From the NCBI RefSeq assembly GCF_026151205.1, contig NC_087074.1, forward strand, positions 18,613,240 through 18,677,239: DNA of 64,000 nt, given 5' to 3'. Shown in pieces: positions 53,950 through 64,000 of this stretch (positions are counted from its first letter, which is position 1; every line of letters begins with the position of its first letter). Source of the stretch: Bolinopsis microptera. Lineage: Eukaryota; Ctenophora; Tentaculata; Lobata; Bolinopsidae. A program made the translations under genes and the position numbers. The notes beneath the pieces were generated by a model. It had not been told where the DNA came from and searched no databases. It saw only the letters and a program-made list of their open reading frames with translations.

Positions 53950-55800
53950 TCAGCAGAGGCCAGAGACTACAGTTCAAGTCCTGCAACCCGAGACAGCAGA
54001 GATTACAGCTCAAGTCCAGTTACTCGAGACAGCAGAGATTACAGCTCAAGTCCAGTTACTCGAGACAGCAGAGACTGCAGCTCAAGTCCAGTTACTCGAG
54101 ACAGCAGTGACTACAGCTCAAGTCCAGTTACTCGAGACAGCAGAGATTACAGCTCAAGTCCAGTTACTTGAGACAGCAGAGATTACAGTTCAAGTCCAGT
54201 TACTCGAGACAGCAGAGATTACAGCTCAAGTCCAGTTACTCGAGACAGCAGAGATTACAGCTCAAGTCCAGTTACTCGAGACAGCAGAGATTACAGCTCA
54301 AGTCCAGTTACTCGAGACAGCAGAGACTACAGTTCAAGTCCAGTTACTCGAGACAGCAGTGATTACAGCTCAAGTCCAGTTACTCGAGACAGCAGAGACT
54401 GCAGCTCAAGTCCAGTTACTCGAGACAGCAGAGACTGCAGCTCAAGTCCAGTTACCCGAGACAGCAGAGACTACAGCTCGAGTCCAGTTACTTGAGACAG
54501 CAGAGATTACAGTTCAAGTCCAGTTACTCGAGACAGCAGAGATTACAGCTCAAGTCCAGTTACTCGAGACAGCAGAGATTACAGCTCAAGTCCAGTTACT
54601 CGAGACAGCAGAGATTACAGCTCAAGTCCAGTTACTCGAGACAGCAGTGATTACAGCTCAAGTCCAGTTACTCGAGACAGCAGAGACTGCAGCTCAAGTC
54701 CAGTTACTCGAGACAGCAGTGATTACAGTTCAAGTCCAGTTACTCGAGACAGCAGAGATTACAGCTCAAGTCCAGTTACTCGAGACAGCAGAGATTACAG
54801 CTCAAGTCCAGTTACTCTAGACAGCAGAGTCTACAGCTCAAGTCCAGTTACTCGAGACAGCAGAGATTACAGCTCAAGTCCAGTTACTCGAGACAGCAGA
54901 GATTACAGCTCAAGTCCAGTTACTCGAGACAGCAGTGATTACAGCTCAAGTCCAGTTACTCGAGACAGCAGAGACTGCAGCTCAAGTCCAGTTACTCGAG
55001 ACAGCAGTGATTACAGCTCAAGTCCAGTTACTCGAGACAGCAGAGACTGCAGCTCAAGTCCAGTTACTCGAGACAGCAGAGACTACAGCTCAAGTCCAGT
55101 TACTCGAGACAGCAGAGATTACAGCTCAAGTCCAGTTACCCTAGACAGCAGTGATTACAGCTCAAGTCCAGTTACTCGAGACAGCAGAGACTGCAGCTCA
55201 AGTCCAGTTACTCGAGACAGCAGTGATTACAGCTCAAGTCCAGTTACTCGAGACAGCAGAGACTGCAGCTCAAGTCCAGTTACTCGAGACAGCAGAGACT
55301 GCAGCTCAAGTCCAGTTACTCGAGACAGCAGAGACTACAGTCTACAGCTCAAGTCCAGTTACTCTAGACAGCAGAGACTGCAGCTCAAGTCCAGTTACTC
55401 TAGACAGCAGAGACTACAGCTCAAGTCCAGCTACTCGAGACAGCAGAGACTACAGCTCAAGTCCAGTTACCCGAGACAGCAGAGACTACAGTTCAAGTCC
55501 AGTTACTCGAGACAGCAGAGACTACAGCTCAAGTCCAGTTACTCGAGACAGCAGAGACTACAGCTCAAGTCCAGTTACCCGAGACAGCAGAGACTACAGC
55601 TCAAGTCCAGTTACTCGAGACAGCAGAGATTACAGCTCAAGTCCAGTTACTCGAGACAGCAGAGACTACAGCTCAAGTCCAGTTACTCGAGACAGCAGAG
55701 ACTACAGCTCAAGTCCAGTTACTCGAGACAGCAGAGACTGCAGCTCAAGTCCAGTTACTCGAGACAGCAGAGACTGCCCTCGTTACAATCCAGCAGAGAC
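53950..55800 (+). repeat. 36-bp minisatellite with XhoI-like CTCGAG in most units, about 50 copies
   Basis: The unit is AGTTACTCGAGACAGCAGAG then ATTACAGCTCAAGTCC. Because 36 is a multiple of 3 all forward frames stay open for long stretches, giving 12-residue repeats (for example SSSPVTRDSRDY, TAQVQLLETAEI). Each frame is broken somewhere: CAGTGA in one, ACTTGA in another, CTCTAG in the third, and a 7-bp insertion at about 55339-55345 shifts all of them. I therefore treat it as non-coding, although the 3' part (about 54500-55819) would suit a repetitive disordered protein. Confidence 0.9.
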
Positions 55801-55819
55801 TACCAACCTATTGAGATGA

Positions 55820-58800
55820 AGTGTTGAGAGTATTACTCGCTATTCTAATAAGACCAAATGCTGGCTGATATATACAGCACACGGTATACAGAGGAATCTA
55901 CACCTTCAGTTCCCTCTATAGTTTATACTAGTTCCTTGATTAACGTTGAAATATTCCCGATTACACCGAGTAGAATGTTAATTATTTCTCCACAGGTTCG
56001 CTTACCAACTCACCACTTTGTTGTATTTTGTTCAGTTATTTTGCAGTTATAGTTCCGCTGTTAATTGTAATTACGTGCAAGCTTACAAGGTCATCACTTC
56101 GCTACAGTTGCCTGCACGGTAACTTGCACGGCACTTGCTGAAAGAGCATCTGCGTGAACAATTGCATCGTGTTTGGAAGTGAACTAGATAGCAGATACAG
56201 CTTCATCACTGGTTACACTTACACGATTACACTTTTCCAAATTTGGCTGTCAAAAGCATCCGAAAGTCGGCGATTCTCTTTTGAATAAGTCTTGTGTCCG
56301 AATTTATGTAAATTTTCTTATTTTGCCGCAATGATTTCTTGGAACTGGAAGAAGTTGACAGGGTTTCCAGATCCCAGGGATTAGATGGATGTTTGGTCAC
56401 ACTATTGGAAGGACATCTGTAAACCAACTGCCAAACTGCACTCTGGATTCAAAAAGAATACCAGTTGCGGCTTCAGATCAGAGTTATTTGGTCGGATAGT
56501 CTCTTCAAGCTGCTCTCCTTCTCAGAGTTTGTTTGGCGACTGTTCTTTCAAAATTCCGGACATCGTGAAACGAAAGTCCCGTCAGAAACATGTGAGCTAA
56601 ATGTTGAAGGTGCAAGCTCTGCAACCTGCAGAAGTCCGAGCGCTTCTGTATTTGTAGGTTGTGAGGTACAGGTGTTTAGCTTTCCAACTCATCTTTAGTC
56701 CTCTCGGCACTTGCTCACCCACTTAGCTGCTCTATTACAGCCCACGCTTTAGTTGTGGTGCAGGCTCCAAGCTGGCCAGCTCACTAATACCTGTACCCGG
56801 CTGGGCTGCTCACCCAGGCTGGACTGCTCACTATAAGATCACTAACACGCCAGCGTGGTGTTCGTGACCGGGTATTGAGATCGTGACTGCTTTGCTGAGC
56901 ATTGTTCCTCCCCAGCCTTTCATTAACCGATCTGTAGCGCTGATTGTCGTCAAGTGGTTCAACTGCCCACCACTCACAGCCTCGGACCGAAGTCACGTGC
57001 TGGAATTCCACCATACACTGGCCAGGAACAATATCACGTGACAAGGATTAACCAGTCGGTCGAAACAGTCGAGATAGGCTCCGTTGGATGTGAACCCGAA
57101 AAAGGCGCTCAGTTTACCAAGTAATTGTTAAATTGCAGCAAATCTGTCACGAATGAGGCGGATATGTGTGGATTAAAAGAGTCATCCAGTTGTCATGACA
57201 ACTTATTACTGGTTAGTCTACTTCGCCCGTCAGTCTGCTTGTGAGCCTAATTTTAGAACACAAATATTTACAGGACCTAGGTTTAGTTCGTTAGTTAGAG
57301 ACCGTAATCGCTAGGACATATTTACAGGCCTTGTGTAAAGAACTAATAACTAGATCAAACAGGACAATTTAGGGTAATTTAAACAGAATGGTACCCTAAT
57401 TAGATAGCTTATTGCACAGTATCCCCCATATGTTTGCCGGATATTACAAGGGTTGAGATAGTCAGTGCGCATACAATGCTTCTTCATCCTGTGGGCTCAC
57501 AATGGTTACTGCCTGCTGATGCCGACCGCCTGTTGACTGCCTGCGGAGTATCATCCTCAAAGTAGCAGATCTCGGTAAAACTAAACAGACTCGTTCTTTT
57601 GTTGCGATTTTGGTCAAATCAGCAGCAGGGTTTGTACATATTTTACTAATTGATAATCTTTGACATTCTTTTAAAGTGGTCTTTTAGGCTCATCATTTGT
57701 AACTTATTGATCGCAGCTGAAGTTTGACAGACCCAACGCCGTTTAGCTTTTTCCAAGAATATTATCACATGTTCTTTTGCATATTTTAGTAATTGATGAT
57801 GTTTGTCATGCCTATAAAGAGATCTCCAGCCCTCATCATTTCTTACTAATACTATTGATCGCAGCTGGAGGTTGACACCCACCACTGTTTGCTTATACCG
57901 AAAGTCTCATTACACAACACTAAGTTTTAACATCACCTGGTTTTAATATTACCTGGTTTAAAACTCCAGTAAAATTCCTCTTTCTGTCCCTCTCATCGGA
58001 CGTATTTGCTACATCGGACGTATTTGCTCATCGGACGTATTTGCTACCCGACGTATTTGCGACAAATCTTGTGCAAGCTGACTATCAGTTGTCGCCGAGG
58101 GTTTAAATCGTACCGACGTCATCAATAAAACACGACGTGATGCCCAAATATGGGTATAATCGTCTAATTACTGTTATTACCGTCTAATTACTGTCCAATT
58201 ACCGCTGCTATCAGTCCAAAAGTTCTGCTGACCACCTAATTGGTCGGCTACTTACTGGTCAACATTGCTGATTGTTCGAGCTAAACCGTCATTAAAATAA
58301 CAATGGGTACTACTGGGCTGATCTGCATTTTCAGTAAATACTCGTCCCCAGCCCCACTGTCACTCATCACTTATCAGATATAGTATTTTGGAGTTATGTT
58401 ACATACTATTCCTATTCTATTTCTTAGTTCTTGGTTTTGTCTGCGATCGTTAACCGTAACATTAGAGTAGAGCTACTTAACCGATACTCATGACGTGTTC
58501 ATTATTTCTGGAGATCACTCCATCATCACCTTGACCATCCAAAAATTTTCATCTGATAATATCCAGAGTGGTATGGTTTTGACCATTTGGCCTGTTCAGG
58601 TTGCCATATTGATGTCTTTCTGAAGATAACGCTGAGCACATACTTTAACTTTGAGTAATGTATTCCCTGATCCCTCGCATTGTTCTTTAGAAAGTTAATC
58701 ATCAAACTAATTCATGTACTATTTTATGTGCGGTTTGCATATTTATACTATGTGTATTTTCTCATCCAAATTCAAAATTTGATAATTCAAGAAATTGTTA

Positions 58801-60582
58801 GTTTATAACACCGCTCGTTTGTGTTCTCTTGGTACCAATTATCAAAACAACTTCGACTCAAGCCACGTGTGTAACTATGGTTACATGCCACGTGTGGGTA
58901 CTAGATTCCTGCTTAATTCACAGGAATTCCCGCTTTGCAGCGTCAGATAGCCAAATAAGGAGACCAGCCTGAAATATACGCTTCTTACTCGCATAGTGGG
59001 TGAAGTAGTCATTGATCTTGCAAAATGTTCTGCTAGGAATAAGGTTAGTACATCACGTCACTTCCTCCGCAAGCATTTACCTCTTCTTTATTCTTTTAAT
59101 GTCAAAGATATTCTCCGCAGCTAATGACCAGATCATTCTCGAGAATATTCTTCATTTATCTCGCTCCGGAATGAGCGGGTTTTTCAATTCATTTATTATT
59201 TTTATATGACTATAAGATCGGATGAATGCACCCATGCGTTTTCATCTCTTAAGTTTGCCGTTACTGATCATTTTATAATTAGACGGGAAGCATCAAAGTA
59301 GCTCGTTTCAAAGTAATTGCTTATATTTTTTGATTAATGACCTCGCCTCTAAAAATTTAACTTTGAGTGAGTAAACTTTTAAAACTTAAAGAGTTAGCAT
59401 CTAAAAGTAGTTGCAGTTGCCGAGAATAAATTTTTGATAATCTTTGTTTCCTAAATGTAGAAGCAGAGAAAACGATTCTTTATATATTCGATATTAATCT
59501 ATTTTAGTAAATAAAGCAATCGCTAGGGAAGACTAAATACCATCTTGTTAGTCGCTAAATCAGTATATTTATTATACAATCATCTCGCTGAATTTTTATT
59601 TGGGTCAACCTTGATGACCTGTTCTGTACATAATTTCCAATTACAGTAATCTAATTTGTCTTAAAATGCGTTGAAGTTGATGCCATAATAATATCATAAT
59701 CAGGTGCAGTGATGATTTTTGGTGATTCAATTTTGCGGTGCCGTGTCTAGAGATTTGTCTTGATTTGACATGTGGCTGGGTCGTGGATGATATGGGAAAT
59801 TTTCAGTTTGATAAAAATTAATTAAATATGTTTCCATTTTTAGTTCCGCCCGTGGAGATTGTCAGGTAAAAGTCCCAGCCAGGCCCTCGTATCTATCCAC
59901 AACCAAATCAAACAATACCGGTCTTATATATAAATGAATGAATAAGAAGCAAATGAAATGTATCAGAATCATGAAATGGATTCAACATCTCCATATTTGG
60001 TTCCACGCATTACAGCTTCTTAGATTTTACCGAGAAGTGATCACTGATCAGAGATGGCATCAAACATTAAATTATGTATAGGTGGTTAGATATATGAATA
60101 ACATTTTAAATCTCAGACTTGGTCGAATTGGCAGTAATTTCTTGTAAATTTACAGTCTAAAATGAGATCATTAGCAGTTATTTCTGACCGGTGAGGAAGT
60201 ACTGAATATTATTTGCATGTGTCGGAGTGAGTGATTCTAATATTCTATTTTGACATATTTTTATAGTGGTTTGAATCGAAAAACGCTTTATGCTATTCGT
60301 TGCGCAAGGTAGGAGTAGCGAACAAGCTCTCATTTCAGCTCGCAAGTATATTATTGCTCTCTTCTTTACTGATTTTATCTGAATACTTGTGCTATAAGAG
60401 GAATATCTCGCCTCACGATCTTTGTATTCATTTAAACCAAGTTTAACAGTTTCACTAGAGATATTCTCCGGTTGTATTGTGTTGGAATTACAGCCCCTCC
60501 TAGCACAGCCCCTACTTAATTAGGATAACGATGTCACGTGTTAATGATGATGTCACTATATTTAGAACCCACCACCATCACC
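55820..60582. other. Long region without a recognised gene
   Basis: It contains four CGGACGTATTTGC words at 58000-58062 and a diverged duplication around GATTGATCGCAGCTG-like sequence (about 57705 and 57850). CACGTG words near 56995 and 57035 lie beside AATTCCACC. Open frames of up to 86 codons carry no domain. No splice-bounded exon resembling the downstream gene was found, so the 5' exons of that gene remain unplaced. Confidence 0.4.
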
Positions 60583-60904
60583 TTCACAAAGTGAGGTTAT
60601 GTGCCACATTACCTCACTTTGTACCGGACACCATGTGTAATAATACTGTGTAATCCTCCTCACTTCACAAAGTGAGGTTATGTGCCACATTACCTCACTT
60701 TGCACCGGACACCATGTGTAATAATACTGTGTAATCCTCCTCACTTCACAAAGTGAGGTTATGTGCCACATTACCTCACTTTGTACCGGACACCATGTGT
60801 AATAATACTGTGTAATCCTCCTCACTTCACAAAGTGAGGTTATGTGCCACATTACCTCACTTTGCACCGGACACTGTGTAATAATACTGTGTAATCCTCC
60901 TCAC
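60583..60904 (+). repeat. 81-bp tandem repeat, four copies, each with a hairpin
   Basis: Unit starts are at 60583, 60664, 60745 and 60826. Each unit contains CAAAGTGAGGT, ATGT, ACAT and ACCTCACTTTG, which fold into a near-perfect stem with a 3-nt loop. Copies differ at one alternating position (TTTGTACC or TTTGCACC), implying that a two-unit block was duplicated. The minus-strand frame is a repeat product. Confidence 0.95.
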
Positions 60905-61537
60905 TGATCACATCTCCCACCATTCCTCATCTTATGATCGACTCTTATCAGTACACAGTAAGTGTCAAACTTATCACGTAATGTTATATTGTACCATGTT
61001 ACGTGTTTTATGTCTTATTATTGTCTTCAGCCATGTGCCAGACTTTCAGGCTGTCCTCTTCTAGGTTTATAGTAGTATTTATAGTAGTATTACTATTGTT
61101 ATAGAATAATCATAGTATGCCTTTCTTAATTAGGCTCTAATTAGACCTTATCATTTCGATAAATGTATCTGACTTTAATGTGTGTTTTGTTACTGCATTT
61201 GTCTAAAACACTAACCGTGCTAACGTTGGTGATTTATACTTGAACTACACTAAATTGAATTTAACGAAATGTTAATCAGATAATAATATCAATGATAATG
61301 ACATTAATTACACGCAATCCATTAATTCCCCGAATGTATCACCTCTAATAAGGTGTTAACGTTCTATTCCCATTGTACAGTTAAGATAAGATATTTTAAT
61401 AATGTCTCCTACTTCTCATTATTGTTACTTAGTTTTATCATTATCAGTGCTTTAATCTTCTTAGTTATGTAGGTTGCATAATGCATATTACTACTTATAG
61501 TAACATAGTTTGTTCACATTACATCGTTATCTGACAG
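60905..61537. other. AT-rich region upstream of a spliced exon
   Basis: Probably intron of the gene at 61538-63913. No exon was recognised within it. Confidence 0.4.
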
Positions 61538-63913
61538 GCTATACTCAGTTCCAGCTGTTCGGGGAAATGGAGATCATGATCAAGCCACCGTCATTAACTT
61601 CAATTGATCCAGCTGAATATAACTACACGTTTAGATTTGCCATACCTACAGTAAGTTACCAGCAGTCACCAGATTAGTATCCAGATTAGTAACCAGTTAC
61701 CAGATCAGTAACCAGATTAGTAACCAGATTAGTAACCAGATTAGTAACCTACCTGATCAGTAACCAGTTACCAGATCAGTAACCAGATTAGTAACCAGAT
61801 TAGTAACCAGATTAGTAACCTACCTGATTAAAGATGACAGATAACAGCCGTGATAAAACCCATCTATGGTATAAACCGAGATTCTGATAAAATCTAGAAT
61901 ATATTATAGCTGTGATGAGAACTACTAAGAAAGCAATTCCCCGGTCAATGATTTTAACCTAAAATTGAACCGAAATTGAACCCAATCGGGCAGCCGGCGA
62001 CGGCTGTCAAAGACTTAACCGTTTACTCATCATTTCCCAAACCACTCCTCCCTTCAAGAGAACAAGCGGTTTGGGAGAGTCTCTTGCTTTTACTCCTCCA
62101 CAAAATTAATTACAGCCGAATTTATCATCATATTCCAGGATCGTGATTTCAGAATTTGATTTATAATAGGAACAGAGAGTGAGCCCGGTCATCTGGTGAA
62201 ACACCCCAACAGACCTGGGTCACGTGATGCCCAAATATGGCTGTAATCCCGGGAATAGTCTGTCTTCCTCGGGCAATTACCGCCAGCATATCCGGTCAAT
62301 TTATGAGCAATTAGCGACCGATTTCTCGTAAATAGAGAAAGAGATCCTGCTATTTTCAACCTATTAATAAGTCTCGGATCAAACCTCGCTAAACAGATTC
62401 GAAGCTATTTGTGATACTTCCCCGTTGACCCATTATTATGCCTTTTTAGTTAGCATATTTTGATCTTTATAACACTGATTACTATGATACGTCTTCATTA
62501 TTTGACGGGCCGATTTCTTAAATGCTAAACGATTAAAAGTATAAAAATGTGTTGCGAATGCCGAATAGAGAGACTTCTGTTTCAAGGCATACACTTCAAC
62601 AGGAGTGTCAAACTATAGAATTATTTCAGTGTTGAATATTAATAATATCAACCCTGTCCAGTGTGCACTATTCGCCACACAGTGTTTATCAGACATTGTG
62701 ATTTCAAAGCTCAGTGTTCGTAGTATATGCATCTTTTATTGTGATTTTAACTACCATGTGACCAATCTTAAAACCATTGTATCGCTCACAGTTTTCTTAA
62801 AACTGTCCAAAAGTTAAGAAGATCGGTTCTTTCTACAAAATTGTTCAGATCTTTGGGAATCAAATCTTGAACATGTTCGTCACATGATCCGTAAGCACAA
62901 CAGATGGACATTGCACATTGCACATTTCACAATTCACATTGCACATTGCACATTGCACATTGCACATTGCACATTGCACATTGCACATTGCACATTGCAC
63001 ATTGCACATTGCACATTGCACATTGCACATTGCACATGATGATTGTTAATGAAACTAACTTCACCCTCTTAATCTAGCACATCAAGTGGAAGCTGAACAT
63101 GTCTGATACACAGGAAACACCCGTACTGGAATCACAGTCTGGTAAGTAGTCTGGTATTCTCAGAGAGATTATTTGAGTTTTAATGTTAGGTGAAAATACC
63201 AGTGTTGCAGTCCGCTCTTTTACTCGCACAGCGGCATGTATCTGACTAAAACCACCCGGTCAGATCCTAGTAAAGACACGGTACTTTACCGGAACCATTC
63301 GCATGTTATTTATCGCTGCAGCGCATCCGGCAAAATTGATTTAATTTACAGCTTATATTGCAAAATCGCATATTTAAACCTTTTAAAACATATCCTTGCG
63401 TTTCACATATTATGCTACAAATACTTATGCTTCATTCAGAGACATATTATGAGCTCTATCTAATTATTTCCTCGTGAATCCGACAGGCCAAAAAAATGTG
63501 TACTGATAAAAAACTGCATTGACACAATCCCACGTCAATTTCTTTTAAATAAATCTAACGTAAAACTAAACTTACGCATTAGTCTTATAAAATATATTAC
63601 AAAGGCCATCTCAGTCAGGAAATCTATACAATAAACTCCGGGTCGAATTGAAACAATAAAATCATTTATCAATCCGTACAAAGCGACTCAACCCGACAGC
63701 TATCTACACACTATGTAATATATAATAATAATACAGTAGATATTATGATACAGTACACTTAAAATGAACTACAATTTTCCGAGTAAATAACCGAGCTCTC
63801 TTGTCTCAACCGTTTCCACTGCAATTATTGAGTACAAATGAGGACCACAGGATGTTGGCGTTGCGGTGATATTGCTCGGCTGTTTTGCTTTGTTCGTGCT
63901 GATAGGAACAAAG
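61538..63913 (+). CDS. Partial gene: three exons of a probable single-pass membrane protein
   Basis: Three splice-bounded open segments in matching phase: 61538-61650 (acceptor CTGACAG, donor GTAAGT), 63078-63141 (acceptor TCTAG, donor GTAAGT) and 63843-63913 (donor GTAAAA). Together they encode about 82 residues. The first exon reads YTQFQLFGEMEIMIKPP and then EYNYTFRFAIPT, which looks like beta-strands of an extracellular domain with an NYT glycosylation site. The second is hydrophilic with another NMS sequon. The third encodes VGVAVILLGCFALFVLIG, a clear transmembrane helix followed by lysine. So the C-terminal, probably cytoplasmic, part lies beyond the right edge, and 5' exons (signal peptide) lie upstream, unlocated. 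The acceptor of the third exon (ATGAG) has a poor pyrimidine tract. Family not recognised. Confidence 0.6.
61655..61832 (+). repeat. Tandem repeat AGATTAGTAACC in an intron
   Basis: Words AGTAACCAGATT recur about nine times, organised as a higher-order duplication of about 71 bp. It starts only a few bases after the donor at 61651, close to the 5' splice site. Confidence 0.9.
62909..63037 (+). repeat. 8-bp microsatellite CATTGCAC
   Basis: About 14 units, with a few variants (CATTTCAC, AATTCAC) at the 5' end. It lies in the intron 40 bases before the acceptor of the exon at 63078. Confidence 0.97.
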
Positions 63914-64000
63914 GTAAAAATGCTATCTTTCATTTCGATACGTAATACCCAATCACGTGTAACTTTTGGTAACTTTTTGTATTACAAAAAGTCAACTTTG

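Noticed and set aside
57646-57885. 79-codon minus-strand frame
   Set aside because: It covers two diverged tandem copies of one repeat block, so the frame is likely accidental.
60562-60867. 101-codon minus-strand frame with 27-residue repeats
   Set aside because: It is produced by the 81-bp tandem repeat, whose length is a multiple of three.

Overview
The window is nuclear DNA of an animal. It shows GT-AG spliced genes, secreted and membrane proteins with LDL-receptor class A, EGF and YWTD modules, eukaryotic housekeeping proteins (CTU2, NOC4L), a non-LTR retrotransposon remnant, MITEs and abundant mini- and microsatellites. The sequence does not identify the species. A large metazoan LRP-type receptor and rather intron-poor housekeeping genes (NOC4L in one exon, CTU2 in two) point to an invertebrate or non-bilaterian metazoan. 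No prokaryotic or organellar signal, CRISPR array, rRNA or tRNA was found.

Layout. 1-6 kb: a small secreted-protein gene (1481-1909), then a repeat-rich stretch with several inverted-repeat elements, including a hAT-type MITE with a clean 8-bp target duplication. 6-25.2 kb: one large plus-strand LRP-like endocytic/signalling receptor gene, reconstructed here as about 16 exons (signal peptide, four YWTD propellers, about 27 LDLa repeats, EGF modules, one transmembrane helix, short tail). Intron 7 carries a 2.3-kb minisatellite. A second signal-peptide exon at 15641 suggests an internal alternative promoter. Two exons each appear to lack one base. 26.3-28 kb: CTU2 (tRNA wobble-uridine thiolation), minus strand. 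31.8-33.4 kb: NOC4L (40S ribosome biogenesis), minus strand. 34.8-35.8 kb: an unrecognised minus-strand protein with two paxillin-like LD motifs and a C-terminal PDZ-ligand-like end. 36.9-37.3 kb: the C-terminal end of a non-LTR reverse transcriptase. 38-61 kb: mostly repeats, with one weak basic ORF, many tandem arrays and three strong RNA-type hairpins. 61.5-63.9 kb: three exons of a plus-strand gene encoding a probable single-pass membrane protein, which runs off the right edge.

CTU2 and NOC4L both serve translation capacity. They are separated by a tandem array of CACGTG E-boxes, which invites the inference of Myc- or TFE-type control, but this is not shown. The most distinctive signals are the intronic minisatellite built of RFX X-box-like half-sites, the dispersed E-box plus CCAAT module, the perfect 24-bp hairpin beside one copy of it, and the two frame breaks in the LRP gene. 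Exon boundaries were read by eye from splice signals, reading phase and domain continuity, and no transcript evidence was available.
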